From positions 239,281-303,280 of the forward strand of contig NZ_FQVM01000001.1 in the NCBI RefSeq assembly GCF_900129365.1: 64,000 nucleotides of DNA, given 5' to 3'. The stretch is from Clostridium fallax. Its GTDB lineage: Bacteria; Bacillota; Clostridia; Clostridiales; Clostridiaceae. The position numbers were made by a program, and so were the translations under genes. The notes under the pieces were generated by a model, which was given only the letters and a program-made list of their open reading frames with translations, searched no databases and was not told where the DNA came from. This document shows positions 1 through 9,066 of this stretch, in pieces (the first letter of the stretch is position 1; every line of letters begins with the position of its first letter).

Positions 1-736
1 TATAAGCATACATAGCTTCTTCTTGAATTAATGTTTTTAAGGCATCTGTAAGCTGAATTTCTCCACCCTTTCCTGGCTTTGTATTTTCAAGAATTTCAAA
101 AATTCTTGGTGTTATTATATATCTACCTAATATGGCAACATTACTTGGAGCCTCTTCTAATGATGGCTTCTCAACTAAATCCTTTACTTTATATACTCTA
201 TCTTCTATATATATTCCATTAACTATACCATATTTACTAACATCTTCTTTAGGAACTTCTTGAACTCCTAAGATTGTAGTTTTATACTCATCATAACAAT
301 CCAATAATTGTTTTAAGCATGGTTCATCACTATGAACAACATCATCACCAAGTAAAACAGCAAAAGGCTCATTTCCAACAAAAGTCTTAGCACAATATAT
401 TGCATGACCTAATCCTCTTGGCTCCTTTTGTCTTACATAATGTATATCTACTAAATCTGTAATATCTCTTACTAATTCTAAAAGTTCACTTTTCCCACTT
501 TTTTCTAATTCTATTTCTAATTCTACTGATTTATCAAAATGATCCTCTATACATTTTTTATTTCTTCCGGTTATTATTAGTATTTCTTCTATTCCTGAGT
601 TTACTGCTTCTTCTATTATATATTGTATAGTTGGTTTATCTACTATTGGTAACATTTCCTTTGGCTGAGCTTTAGTGGCTGGTAAAAATCTTGTACCTAG
701 TCCAGCTGCTGGAATTATGGCTTTTTTTACCTTCAT
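1..736 (-). CDS. galU: UTP--glucose-1-phosphate uridylyltransferase, C-terminus cut off by window edge
   Basis: Makes UDP-glucose from UTP and glucose-1-phosphate, the cytoplasmic precursor for cell-surface glycans. The minus frame is open from ATG at 736 to the window edge, about 245 of the roughly 300 residues usual for GalU. The N-terminal nucleotidyltransferase motif GLGTRFLPATK lies at about residues 12-22. LLGDDVV and VEKP follow at the expected places for the metal and sugar-phosphate sites. A GGGGG ribosome site lies 7 bases upstream. It is divergent from the alcohol dehydrogenase. UDP-glucose supply fits the polysaccharide genes further along. The family call is firm; the missing C-terminus cannot be assessed. 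Confidence 0.93.
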   Translation of the reverse strand, partial: MKVKKAIIPAAGLGTRFLPATKAQPKEMLPIVDKPTIQYIIEEAVNSGIEEILIITGRNKKCIEDHFDKSVELEIELEKSGKSELLELVRDITDLVDIHYVRQKEPRGLGHAIYCAKTFVGNEPFAVLLGDDVVHSDEPCLKQLLDCYDEYKTTILGVQEVPKEDVSKYGIVNGIYIEDRVYKVKDLVEKPSLEEAPSNVAILGRYIITPRIFEILENTKPGKGGEIQLTDALKTLIQEEAMYAY

Positions 737-1183
737 TATATAATCCCCCGTTCATTTACATCTAATTTTACATTTAATTTTACCATAATTATTATCTTAA
801 ATAAATATATTTAAAGAAACCGTTTCCAGATTCTCTATAATTTTAACTTATTTAAATATAATTAAAGAATTTTTTCAGTAAATAAAAAATTTATTAATTT
901 TACTTTTATTTCTTTAGGCTATACAATTAACTTATAATTATAATTTTTATTGTATATATATTTTATATAGAGAATTTAATTATATATAATATTAATAAAA
1001 AATTTTTAATGTTTCTTCTTTATTTCAACCATCTATAACTTAGTTATTAATCCTTTCCTTTATGGAATTTTATTATTGATATCTTCAATATAATTGTTTT
1101 CTTCTTAATTTTACTTAAATAATAAAAACAACTAAATAATAATTTCTTATATATAAATTTTAATATTTAAAGGAGGCTATATT
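737..1183. other. divergent intergenic region galU / alcohol dehydrogenase
   Basis: About 450 bases without a gene, extremely AT-rich. It must hold both divergent promoters. I see no convincing -35/-10 pair for the plus-strand gene. A cre-like palindrome at 815-828 is the only sharp motif. Confidence 0.5.
815..828 (+). promoter_or_regulatory. possible CcpA (cre) site
   Basis: The sequence AGAAACCGTTTCCA contains the perfect inverted repeat GAAAC-C-GTTTC. It matches the Gram-positive cre consensus TGWAANCGNTNWCA except at the first base. It lies about 80 bases upstream of the galU start, between the divergent genes. The match is by eye; binding is inferred only. Confidence 0.35.
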
Positions 1184-2347
1184 ATGTTAAATTTTACTTA
1201 TTGTAATCCTACTAAAATTATTTTTGGTAAAGGTACAATAGAAAAATTGGGTATGGAATTAAAAAATAATTCAATAAAAAAAGTTCTTTTTCTTTATGGC
1301 AAATCATCAATTTTAAGAAATGGAGTACATGAACAAGTAGTAAATTCTTTAAAAGAAAATAATATAGAATTTATAGAATTATCTGGTGTAAAGCCAAATC
1401 CTGTACTATCAAAGGTAAGAGAAGGCATAGAAATAGTAAAGAAAAATCAAATTGATGGTATTGTTGCTGTAGGTGGCGGAAGTGTTATAGATTCTGCTAA
1501 AGCTATCTCTGCTGGTTCTCTTTATAATGGAGATGTTTGGAACTTCTTTGAAGATACAGATGAAGTAACTAATGCATTACCAATATTCACTGTACTTACA
1601 ATATCCGCAACTGGTTCAGAGATGAATTGTGGTGGAGTTATAACTAATGAGAAGGAATGTAAAAAATGGTCATTTGGCTCTCCTTTACTTTATCCTAAAG
1701 TTTCTATATTAGATCCATCAGTTCAAAGTACCTTACCTCCTATACAAACTGTAAATGGTGCCATCGATGCTATAAGTCATGTTTTTGAACTTTACTTTGG
1801 AGGAACTAAAAATACAGATATGCTAGACGAACTTTCTGAAGGTATTATAAGAAATATAATGAAGCATACAAAAATTTTATTAAGAGATAACTCAAACTAT
1901 GAATCAAGATGCGAATTAGTATGGTCTGCTACCCTAGCTCTTAATGGAATTAATGGTACTGGAAGGGCTGGAGATTGGTCTAGTCATCAAATAGAACATT
2001 CTCTTAGTGTATTTAATGATATTTCTCATGGTTCTGGTTTAGCTATTATAATGCCAGCTTGGATGGAATATGTAAAAAATAAAGCTATAAATAAATTTGC
2101 TAGATTAGGTGAAAAAGTTTTTAATATTACAGAAGGTTCTAATGAAGAAAAAGCATCTGAAGCTATAAATTCTTTAAGATTATTTTATAAAGAAATTGGA
2201 GCTCCTACTACTCTAAAGGAGATCGGAATAACTAAAGAAGATTTAATAACAATTGCAGTAAATGCTGGAAGACTTGCACCAATTGGTACATTAACTCCTT
2301 TAAAAGAAGATGATATCCTTAAAATATTAGAATTAGCCTTTGAATAA
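1184..2347 (+). CDS. iron-dependent alcohol/butanol dehydrogenase, YqhD/BdhA type
   Basis: Group III iron alcohol dehydrogenase, expected to reduce aldehydes such as butyraldehyde with NAD(P)H in the cytoplasm. The nucleotide loop GGGS is at residues 97-100. The metal ligands are seen as D195 and H199 (DAISH), H268 (SSHQIEH) and H282 (ISHGSG). Length is 387 aa, equal to that of E. coli YqhD, and the ligand spacing is the same to within one residue. AGGAGG at 1171-1176 sits 7 bases before the ATG. It is a single-gene unit on the plus strand closed by a strong terminator. A role in solvent formation or aldehyde detoxification is inferred; the exact substrate cannot be read from sequence. Confidence 0.92.
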   Translation: MLNFTYCNPTKIIFGKGTIEKLGMELKNNSIKKVLFLYGKSSILRNGVHEQVVNSLKENNIEFIELSGVKPNPVLSKVREGIEIVKKNQIDGIVAVGGGSVIDSAKAISAGSLYNGDVWNFFEDTDEVTNALPIFTVLTISATGSEMNCGGVITNEKECKKWSFGSPLLYPKVSILDPSVQSTLPPIQTVNGAIDAISHVFELYFGGTKNTDMLDELSEGIIRNIMKHTKILLRDNSNYESRCELVWSATLALNGINGTGRAGDWSSHQIEHSLSVFNDISHGSGLAIIMPAWMEYVKNKAINKFARLGEKVFNITEGSNEEKASEAINSLRLFYKEIGAPTTLKEIGITKEDLITIAVNAGRLAPIGTLTPLKEDDILKILELAFE

Positions 2348-2391
2348 ATTTATTAGTTTTAAATTTAAAGTAATATTCTAATTAATTTTTT

Positions 2392-2429
2392 AATATTACT
2401 GGAAATAAAAATTCCAGTAATATTTTTTT
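2392..2429 (+). terminator. intrinsic terminator of the alcohol dehydrogenase gene
   Basis: A 13-bp stem, AATATTACTGGAA paired with TTCCAGTAATATT, is followed by a run of T residues at 2423-2429. It lies 45 bases after the stop codon. Confidence 0.9.
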
Positions 2430-2439
2430 ACCCATGGAA

Positions 2440-3057
2440 TTATAACTCTCCTCTTAATCTAATTGTATTTCCATTTAAAAATTTAGCTTCTTCTTCATCA
2501 TGAGTTACCATGATTACTGTTTTTTTCTCTTCTTTCCAAAGGGTTAAAAAATCCCTCATAATATCATATTTTAATTCCTTATCTAATCCCTTAAAAGGCT
2601 CATCCATAAGAAGTAAATTAGAATCATAAGAAAAAGCTCTAGCCAGTGCCACCCTCCTTCTCATTCCCCCACTTAATTCCTTTGGAAATTTATACTTTAC
2701 ATCTTGAAGTTTAACTAAACCTAAATATTTGTTTATTTTATCTTCAATACTCTTTTTGTCTAAGTATGATTTTAAAACAAAAGATATATTATCATATATA
2801 TTAAACCAAGGAATTAATCTATCCTCTTGAAAAACATAAGATATAAGATTTTCCTCCACAGTAATAAATCCCCTATCTGGATTCATATCTCCACTTATTA
2901 AGTTAAGCAAAGTAGTTTTCCCTATACCTGATGGTCCTAAAATACAAGTAATTTTATTTTTTTCAAAGTTTAAAGTTAAATCCTTAAAAACTATTTTGTC
3001 CTTAAATCTTTTTTGTAAATTTCTAATTTTTACTCCATAGCTTACTTCACCATTCAT
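2440..3057 (-). CDS. ABC transporter ATP-binding protein, NitT/TauT (SsuB-like) type
   Basis: ATPase of an importer with the permease and binding protein encoded just upstream. Walker A GPSGIGKTT, signature LSGGMRRR, Walker B LLLMDEP and the switch histidine in VTHDEEEA are all present, so it should be active. The open frame extends to 3123. I favour ATG at 3057, because GAGGTG (3067-3062) is just upstream and the extra 22 residues look unlike this family; this gives about 205 aa. A gap of about 120 bases with an AT-only hairpin separates it from the permease. The substrate is unknown; taurine/sulfonate, nitrate and thiamine-precursor importers share this architecture. Confidence 0.88.
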   Translation of the reverse strand: MNGEVSYGVKIRNLQKRFKDKIVFKDLTLNFEKNKITCILGPSGIGKTTLLNLISGDMNPDRGFITVEENLISYVFQEDRLIPWFNIYDNISFVLKSYLDKKSIEDKINKYLGLVKLQDVKYKFPKELSGGMRRRVALARAFSYDSNLLLMDEPFKGLDKELKYDIMRDFLTLWKEEKKTVIMVTHDEEEAKFLNGNTIRLRGEL

Positions 3058-3141
3058 AAAGCACCTCAAAATACCTTTATAATTTTTGATATTATATTTG
3101 AAATGAAAAATTATATTAATCAACTAATTAAATATATAAAT

Positions 3142-3181
3142 AAAATAACTATAAAATCATTATTAATTTTATAGTTATTTT
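3142..3181 (-). other. intercistronic hairpin between permease and ATPase
   Basis: A perfect 16-bp inverted repeat, AAAATAACTATAAAAT with ATTTTATAGTTATTTT, overlaps the permease stop codon. The stem has almost no G or C. It may act as a weak attenuator or an RNA stability element rather than a full terminator. Confidence 0.5.
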
Positions 3182-3929
3182 ACTTTAACTTTTTCCATTT
3201 AAAAAGATAAGTTTTAAATAATATTTCAAATATATAACTTAATATTATTACTACAATAGTCCAAGCAAATAAATCATTAGTTTCTATTAAAGATTTAGCA
3301 TTTAAAAGATTTATTCCTATAGAGTACTTTGGAGTACTTAAGACCTCAGATGCTACAGCAACTTTCCATCCTAATCCTAAACACATTAATATTCCAGATA
3401 CTATATAAGATTTTATCCATGGAATATATATATCTTTTAAAACATATATCTTTTTTACCTTAAACACCCTAGCCATATCTAATAAATCTTTATCTACAGT
3501 TTTAATTCCCTCTAAAACATTAGTATATATTATAGGAAAACAAACTAATATAGTTGTAAAAATTGATACATTTCCCGACTTAAACCAAAGAAGGGCTATT
3601 ATTATTATAGACATAACAGGTGTAGCTTTTACTATCACTATAAAGGGAGATAAAATCTCTTCTATAATTTTATTTAATCCACTTAATACACCTATACTAA
3701 CTCCTAAAATAATAGAGAAAAGAATAGCTATTATAACTCTCATTATACTTGCCATTACACTTTGCCAAAAGTACATACTAAAAGATAAATTAATTAGTGA
3801 CTTAAATACTCCAAAAGGTGTTGGAAACAATAAATTATTATTAATAAAAAGGGAGCTTAGCTCCCACATAAAAATCCAAAATATTAAAATAAAAATTTTT
3901 TTACTTGCCTTCATAATAGAAGTCTTCAT
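3180..3929 (-). CDS. ABC transporter permease, NitT/TauT (SsuC-like) type
   Basis: Integral membrane subunit of the importer. Five to six hydrophobic segments are visible, and the binding-protein-dependent permease signature region reads EGIKTVDKDLLDMARVF in the second half. The longest frame begins with TTG at 3947. ATG at 3929 is favoured, because GGAGGAG lies 9 bases upstream of it and overlaps the TTG; this gives 249 aa. Either start overlaps the end of the binding-protein gene, so translation is coupled. Membrane topology and operon order (binding protein, permease, ATPase) are typical. Confidence 0.87.
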   Translation of the reverse strand: MKTSIMKASKKIFILIFWIFMWELSSLFINNNLLFPTPFGVFKSLINLSFSMYFWQSVMASIMRVIIAILFSIILGVSIGVLSGLNKIIEEILSPFIVIVKATPVMSIIIIALLWFKSGNVSIFTTILVCFPIIYTNVLEGIKTVDKDLLDMARVFKVKKIYVLKDIYIPWIKSYIVSGILMCLGLGWKVAVASEVLSTPKYSIGINLLNAKSLIETNDLFAWTIVVIILSYIFEILFKTYLFKWKKLK

Positions 3930-4899
3930 TTGGTAAAGCTCCTCCAATAGATTTAGGATTACTTTCTTCTAATACCTTTAAGAATCCTTCCATTGCTTCC
4001 TTTCCTTCTTTTCCATCAATAAATACTATATTACATTTTGGAATGGCTTTCTCTGCAATTTTAGCATTAGGTATTATTCCATTTTCTTCTGCAATTTGAC
4101 CTGTCTCTTCTAAATTATTATTAACAAAATTTATTGATTCCTCATATTTTTTTAGGAAAGTATGTAAATCATTCTTTCTATTTTCTATAAAGTCTTTTCT
4201 AAATATCAAAGTACCCATAACTAGTTTACTTTCACCATTTGAAACCTTATCCCACTCTTCAGTTAAATTTATAGGTATATTTAAATCCTTATCCTTTGAC
4301 TGAACTATTGTAACAAAAGGTTGTGGAAGCATTGCAAGATTAACTTCTTTTGAAGCTATTGCTGTAGCAAGATCTTGATGTGACATTTTATAATCAATAG
4401 TTAAATCTTTTTCAGGATTTAGTCCATTTTTGTTTAATATATAATTTAAAGCATATTCTGGCACAGCACCCTTTCCTGTAGCATATAAAGTTTTTCCTTT
4501 TAAGTCTTTTATAGACTTAATTGTATCTCCATTTTCTACTATATACAAAACACCTAATGTATTAATAGCTACAAACTCTACTTTTCCTTTTGTTTTGTTA
4601 TATAAAATTGATGCCATATTTGATGGAACCATAGCTCCATCTACTTCTCCATTAACAATTTTACCAATCAATTGATCTGGTGAATCATATATAGATATAT
4701 CATATTCTTTTTTATCATCCTTTAATAATTTTAAGGCACCTAAAGCTGTAGGTCCCTTTAAAGCAGCTATTTTTATTGGCTCACTATTTTTAGTTTCTTT
4801 AGGTGATTCATTCTTAGAACTTCCACCACATCCTATTGTAAAAATCGACATAGTTAAAACAATAAATGTTATTAATAAAGCATTAAACTTTTTACCCAC
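3901..4899 (-). CDS. ABC transporter substrate-binding lipoprotein, NMT1/SsuA-like
   Basis: Extracytoplasmic binding protein of the importer. It has a lipoprotein signal peptide with lipobox FTIGC (lipidated Cys24). The body resembles the NMT1/ThiY/SsuA periplasmic-binding family, with KGPTALG near residue 50, a VDGAMVPSNMAS stretch and GVLYIVE. Length is 332 aa. The start is GTG at 4899 with AAGGAG 9 bases upstream; an ATG two bases earlier is out of frame. First gene of a three-gene operon with a recognisable promoter at 4951-4979. The ligand is not predictable: no thiamine riboswitch or sulfur gene stands nearby. Confidence 0.88.
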   Translation of the reverse strand: MGKKFNALLITFIVLTMSIFTIGCGGSSKNESPKETKNSEPIKIAALKGPTALGALKLLKDDKKEYDISIYDSPDQLIGKIVNGEVDGAMVPSNMASILYNKTKGKVEFVAINTLGVLYIVENGDTIKSIKDLKGKTLYATGKGAVPEYALNYILNKNGLNPEKDLTIDYKMSHQDLATAIASKEVNLAMLPQPFVTIVQSKDKDLNIPINLTEEWDKVSNGESKLVMGTLIFRKDFIENRKNDLHTFLKKYEESINFVNNNLEETGQIAEENGIIPNAKIAEKAIPKCNIVFIDGKEGKEAMEGFLKVLEESNPKSIGGALPNEDFYYEGK

Positions 4900-4950
4900 A
4901 TAATCACTCCTTAATTTTAATATATAATTGATAATTATTTTCCATTACCT

Positions 4951-4979
4951 ATTATATAGCAAATTATTACTTTTTTCAT
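4951..4979 (-). promoter_or_regulatory. promoter of the ABC importer operon
   Basis: On the minus strand, ATGAAA (4979-4974), a 17-base spacer and TATAAT (4956-4951). A leader of about 45 bases is predicted. Confidence 0.6.
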
Positions 4980-5069
4980 TATCTAAGCATAACTTTTTAT
5001 TTTATAAAAATCTAAATATTACTCAATGACTTATATTTTAAGTTTATTTAATACTTTTTATCTCTTAAT

Positions 5070-5132
5070 ATAATAAAAACTCCCTCTATAGTATCAGGTT
5101 TTATTATATTAACCTTATACTATAAATGGAGT
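5070..5132 (-). terminator. long three-part hairpin terminator after the amidase gene
   Basis: Inverted repeats nest: ACTCC with GGAGT, TATAGTAT with ATACTATA, and AGGTT with AACCT, separated by small internal loops. On the minus strand the structure is followed by TTTTTATTATATT. It is more elaborate than a simple terminator, but the T-run orientation favours termination of the amidase transcript. Confidence 0.75.
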
Positions 5133-5209
5133 ATGTTATTTTAAGATAAAAATTGTTATATTAATTTAATTAATCACTATGTTTTTAATAAGATATTTTA
5201 ATAAACCAT

Positions 5210-5881
5210 TTATGATTTTTCAGTTACACTTTTTATATATTCTAAATCTATATTTTTTCCTGGGCATGATGTTTGATAAACATCATTATGTCCTATAATA
5301 TCGTTTATATTATATTTTTTAGTAAGATATTTTAATAAATTTATTAATGAGTTCTGTTGATCATTACTTATTGTTTCATTTTGAAAATTTCCTTCTAAAC
5401 ATATTCCTAAAGAAATAGCATTATATCCTATTGTGTGAGCTCCTATAGCTTTTTCAGGCCTTCCCCTATGAATTGTTCCATCTTTATTTATAAAGAAGTG
5501 ATATCCGATTCCACTCCACCCTTTTCTTATATGTCCTTCATGTATAGCCTCGCAATCAGCTTCTGTAGTAGATGAATGATGTATTATTATACTTTTAACA
5601 TTTAAATTATAATTTAATTCTTCTTTCCATTCATATTGTTCATCTACTATATTTAAATCTTCCTTTAAAATTTCTAATTTTTTATTTTTACCTAATAATT
5701 TATAAAAAATATTTGATTCATTACCTAATGTGTTATTTTTTATATGTATTTCTCTACTTATATTAGAAATATATATAAAAAAACTTATTAATATTAAAAC
5801 AAGGCAATATCTTAAATAAAATTTTCTATATATAATTAATATTTTTCTTATAGTAACTCTCTTTTTATCTTCTTTATTCAA
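5210..5881 (-). CDS. membrane-anchored N-acetylmuramoyl-L-alanine amidase, PGRP/Amidase_2 family
   Basis: Expected to cleave the lactyl-peptide amide bond of peptidoglycan outside the membrane. One N-terminal membrane segment spans about residues 13-40. The catalytic domain spans about 95-215. Zinc ligands of the T7-lysozyme type are visible as His101 or 102 (IIHHSS), His198 (IGHND) and Cys206 (TSCPG), with the conserved Tyr127 (GYHF). There is no cell-wall-binding domain, so the membrane anchor may localise it. The start is TTG with AGGTG about 10 bases upstream; that ribosome site is inside a small hairpin (AGAGA with TCTCT). It follows cutC by 27 bases in the same transcript. Confidence 0.87.
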   Translation of the reverse strand: MNKEDKKRVTIRKILIIYRKFYLRYCLVLILISFFIYISNISREIHIKNNTLGNESNIFYKLLGKNKKLEILKEDLNIVDEQYEWKEELNYNLNVKSIIIHHSSTTEADCEAIHEGHIRKGWSGIGYHFFINKDGTIHRGRPEKAIGAHTIGYNAISLGICLEGNFQNETISNDQQNSLINLLKYLTKKYNINDIIGHNDVYQTSCPGKNIDLEYIKSVTEKS

Positions 5882-5908
5882 TTTAGAGAATCACCTCTCT
5901 ATAATAAA

Positions 5909-6532
5909 TTAATCTAGCTTACCAACTATTTTAGTTCCATGAAACTCCTCAGCTCCAACATATTTACCAAAAGCCTCATAATTATTTTTAGTTATATCTC
6001 CTCCAGGTAATATTATTATTTTCCCATTAGATTTTTTTATTAAATTCTTTATTATCTCTTTTCCATCTGTAGCGCTAGCAGCTCCCCCTTTAGTAAGAAC
6101 TCTATCTACACCAATTTTTATAAGTTGTTCTAAAGCTTTTTCTTTATCATAAACTTCATCAAATGCCATATTAAATGTAACCTGCATTGGCTTGGCTAGA
6201 TCTACAAGATCTTTTGTCCTTTTAACATCTATGTTTTTATCCTCATTTAATATTCCAAAAACAACTCCATATATACCTAGACTTTTACATAACTCAATTT
6301 CCTTTTTCATTATTTCAAATTCTACATCTGAATAAAGGAAATCTCCTCCCCTAGGTCTTACTATAACCATAATAGGAATATTTAATTTTTGCTTTGCCAT
6401 TATAATAGTTCCATAGCTAGGGGTTGTCCCACCTTCTGATAAGTTATCGCAAAGTTCAATTCTATTGGCTCCAAGCTTCTCAGCCTTTAATGCTTCCTTT
6501 AAATTTTTAACACAAGCTTCAAATGTAAACAT
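5909..6532 (-). CDS. cutC: CutC family protein
   Basis: TIM-barrel protein of the CutC family. The copper-homeostasis label is historical and disputed; the real activity is uncertain. The N-terminal FEACVKNLKEALKAE, the following IELCDNLSEGGTTPS and the VRPRGGDFLYSD motif identify the family. The 207 aa length is near the short end of the family. GGAG lies about 11 bases before the ATG. It is the first gene of a two-gene unit with the amidase. No copper-related gene lies nearby. Confidence 0.88.
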   Translation of the reverse strand: MFTFEACVKNLKEALKAEKLGANRIELCDNLSEGGTTPSYGTIIMAKQKLNIPIMVIVRPRGGDFLYSDVEFEIMKKEIELCKSLGIYGVVFGILNEDKNIDVKRTKDLVDLAKPMQVTFNMAFDEVYDKEKALEQLIKIGVDRVLTKGGAASATDGKEIIKNLIKKSNGKIIILPGGDITKNNYEAFGKYVGAEEFHGTKIVGKLD

Positions 6533-6706
6533 TTTAACACTGCTCCTTCAACCTTTAATTAATTATATATTACCATTATTTAACATTTTTTAACAGATAA
6601 TATTTTTATTTTTATATAAAAATTTAAAAAATTTTTACGTATTTATATATAAATATGGTAAAATAATTTTTATTTATAATACACTTATATTTTAATCTAA
6701 AGAAGT

Positions 6707-6747
6707 AAAAAACTATCCTAAAGTTTAATTTTAATACTTTAGGATAG
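6707..6747 (-). terminator. intrinsic terminator of the SEC-C protein gene
   Basis: A 12-bp stem, CTATCCTAAAGT with ACTTTAGGATAG, is followed on the minus strand by six T residues. Confidence 0.88.
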
Positions 6748-6813
6748 CCTATATATAAATCCATAACATACAATTTTATTTGGATAAATTCTCATATCCA
6801 TAATTCATGTAAT

Positions 6814-7488
6814 TTATTTACCTAAACAACATTTCTTATACTTTTTACCACTTCCACATGGACAAAGATCATTTCTTCCAACCTTTTTGTTATTTTCTTT
6901 ATCTTTATTTTTTCTTGATAAAGCATTCATAATCATTCTCATATTTTCTACTTTTTGCATTTCATTTATTTGATTTGTAATATTTATTAATTCTTTATCA
7001 ATCTCTAATTGTTCATCAGCTTTTACTTCTTCATTAGTTACTATACTTGAATCTTTTTTACACTCTTCATTACATTCTACTAATAAACCTACTAAAATAT
7101 TTTTTACCTCTTCTGTAATGATTAAAGTCTCTTTATTTTCTATTTTTCCTGTAAATAAAATTGCCTTATTTCTTAACTCTATAACATCATCTATATTTAT
7201 ATTTTCATTAAAATCTAAAATTCCTGATGCATTTATGATGTTTTTAATTAAGTTTTTATTGTCATCACTTATAGTTTCTAAAGTAGTAGATATTTTATTA
7301 AGTATATTTACTATTATAGTTTCTATTAGTTCATCCTTTTTTAACTTACTAACTCCCTTTATTTCATAAGATTTTACTATTTCTTTTAAATCATCTTTAG
7401 TTAATCTTCCTAATTGATATCTTAAAGAAAAATCCTTATCCATATCCTTCCACATCTTTACTGTTTGTCCCTTTATTTCATTAGCCAT
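6814..7488 (-). CDS. Rho-N-like / SEC-C zinc-motif protein of unknown function
   Basis: A 224-aa cytoplasmic protein. Residues about 24-55 (LTKDDLKEIVKSYEI...) resemble the SAP-like Rho N-terminal helical fold. The C-terminus carries a SEC-C zinc motif with the Cys pattern CPCGSGKKYKKCC, as at the end of standard SecA. The middle is charged and helical. SEC-C modules occur in SecA and in many small nucleic-acid or ribosome-associated proteins, so no function can be assigned. It is a single-gene unit with its own terminator. The SecA2 encoded in this window lacks such a tail, but nothing here shows that the two cooperate. Confidence 0.8.
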   Translation of the reverse strand: MANEIKGQTVKMWKDMDKDFSLRYQLGRLTKDDLKEIVKSYEIKGVSKLKKDELIETIIVNILNKISTTLETISDDNKNLIKNIINASGILDFNENINIDDVIELRNKAILFTGKIENKETLIITEEVKNILVGLLVECNEECKKDSSIVTNEEVKADEQLEIDKELINITNQINEMQKVENMRMIMNALSRKNKDKENNKKVGRNDLCPCGSGKKYKKCCLGK

Positions 7489-8151
7489 TCATTTTTCTCC
7501 TTTCTTACTCCCTAAATAATACAATAATTTCTCCGACCATCTCTACACTTAAAATCCTCAATTACAAATTTACCCATAAACTATTTCACGCAAAAAGAAA
7601 CTCAACTTTTTAGTTAAGTTTCTTAAGACTTCCTATTGTAATCTTTAAAAGCTAGAAATCACTAATCCACTATAATATATTATAATAAAATCAAAAATTT
7701 TGCACCTAATACTGTTTTTTTACTTAATTTAAACTATAATTACTTAAAGCAAAATAGTATACTCTATAAAAATTCCGCTATATATGAATAAAATATTTTC
7801 TAAAAATATTAAATAATTAATAACTTCTTTTCACTTTATTTATACTAAATCATAGAAAGTCAATTATTTTCTCTCATAAACATACCATATTTATTGAAAT
7901 CCTTCAATTTTTCTATTTATAAGATTAATATTTTTTCATTTTCTATAAATTTAAATTAATTAAATTTTAAACTTTTACTCGGAAGATTATATACAAGTTA
8001 TAATATACGCTTTTTATTTTCTCTTAATAATGTAATTAAGTCAATATATTATATTAAACCTTTAAATTTCTTGATGTAATTGATATTTTAAATAATAATT
8101 TATAAAAATAGGTATTTTTATTAGAATCATCTTTGTTATTTTTAGGTTTTT
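7489..8151. other. long gene-free AT-rich region
   Basis: More than 650 bases. It contains the hairpin at 7592-7624 and presumably the promoter of the SEC-C gene. I see no credible reading frame with a ribosome site, no riboswitch core and no repeat. Confidence 0.5.
7592..7624 (-). terminator. orphan terminator-like hairpin
   Basis: The stem AAGAAACT-AACT pairs with AGTT-AGTTTCTT around a TTTT loop, followed on the minus strand by five T residues. The nearest upstream minus-strand gene, rfbD, ends about 530 bases away, so this may be its distal terminator. Confidence 0.7.
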
Positions 8152-9066
8152 TTAATTATTTTTAAATCTTTTATAGTTTTCTATAAATACCTTTAACGCT
8201 TCTTGCCATTCTCTCATATTATCTCCAATTGTACATCTTAACATCATATTATCTAAAGATGAAAACTCAGGTCTTTTTGCTGGTCTTTTAAATTCATCAG
8301 AACTACATGGTGAAACCTTACAATCTATTTTTGCATATTCTATTATCTTACAAGCAAAATCATACCAAGTACACTCTCCATTTCCTGTACAATGATATAT
8401 ACCATATTCTTCAGTATTAGCAAGTTTTAAGATATGATAAGCTAAATCTTCTGCATTAGTAGGATTTCCTTTTTGATCATCTACAACTTTAAGTTTTCCC
8501 TTTTCTTCTCCTGCTTTCATTATAGTATATACAAAATTATTTCCATAATATCCATAAAGCCAAGCTGTTCTAACTATAAAATATTTTGTACTAAAATCTC
8601 TAATAAAATCTTCTCCCATAAGTTTAGTTTTTCCATATACACTTACAGGACCAGTTAAATCATATTCTTTTAAAGGCTTGTCTCCCATACCTTTAAAAAT
8701 TTCTCCTTCTCCATTAAAAACATAGTCTGTTGAAATATGTATTATCTTAGCCCCTATTTTTTCTGCTGCCTTAGCTAAGTTTCTAGCTCCTAAGGCATTA
8801 ACTTTAAAAGCTATATCTTCATTTGATTCACATTTATCTACATTAGTATATGCAGCACAATTTATAACTACATCCGGTTTTATTTCATTAAAAGTCTTTA
8901 TAACATTATCCATTATAGAAATATCAAGTTCCTTAGATGAAAGTCCTACAGTATCTTCAATTTTAATTTCACTAGGTATATTACCAAGATCACATTTTCT
9001 ATTTTCAATTATTTTCATTATAGCAGTACCAAGCTGTCCATTAGCTCCTGTAATTAATATTTTCAT
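8152..9066 (-). CDS. rfbD: dTDP-4-dehydrorhamnose reductase
   Basis: Last step of dTDP-L-rhamnose synthesis: NAD(P)H-dependent reduction of dTDP-4-keto-L-rhamnose. It is an SDR fold with the N-terminal nucleotide motif GANGQLG (7-13), the STDYVFNG active-site region and the YGKTK Tyr/Lys pair. Length of 304 aa is normal. AAAGGTGG precedes the ATG. It is transcribed as a separate unit, about 4 kb from its pathway partners rfbB, rfbC and rfbA, with the autolysin and licD genes between. No terminator lies immediately downstream. Confidence 0.93.
   Translation of the reverse strand: MKILITGANGQLGTAIMKIIENRKCDLGNIPSEIKIEDTVGLSSKELDISIMDNVIKTFNEIKPDVVINCAAYTNVDKCESNEDIAFKVNALGARNLAKAAEKIGAKIIHISTDYVFNGEGEIFKGMGDKPLKEYDLTGPVSVYGKTKLMGEDFIRDFSTKYFIVRTAWLYGYYGNNFVYTIMKAGEEKGKLKVVDDQKGNPTNAEDLAYHILKLANTEEYGIYHCTGNGECTWYDFACKIIEYAKIDCKVSPCSSDEFKRPAKRPEFSSLDNMMLRCTIGDNMREWQEALKVFIENYKRFKNN

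Larger units (their letters stand above)
4900..5209. other. intergenic region between amidase and ABC importer
   Basis: Holds the terminator of the upstream amidase transcript (5079-5132) and the importer promoter (4951-4979). No further gene is seen. Confidence 0.6.

Noticed and set aside
5070..5132. Riboswitch upstream of the ABC importer
   Set aside because: The nested hairpin ends in a T-run directly after the amidase gene and does not match the thiamine, SAM or cobalamin cores; a terminator is simpler.
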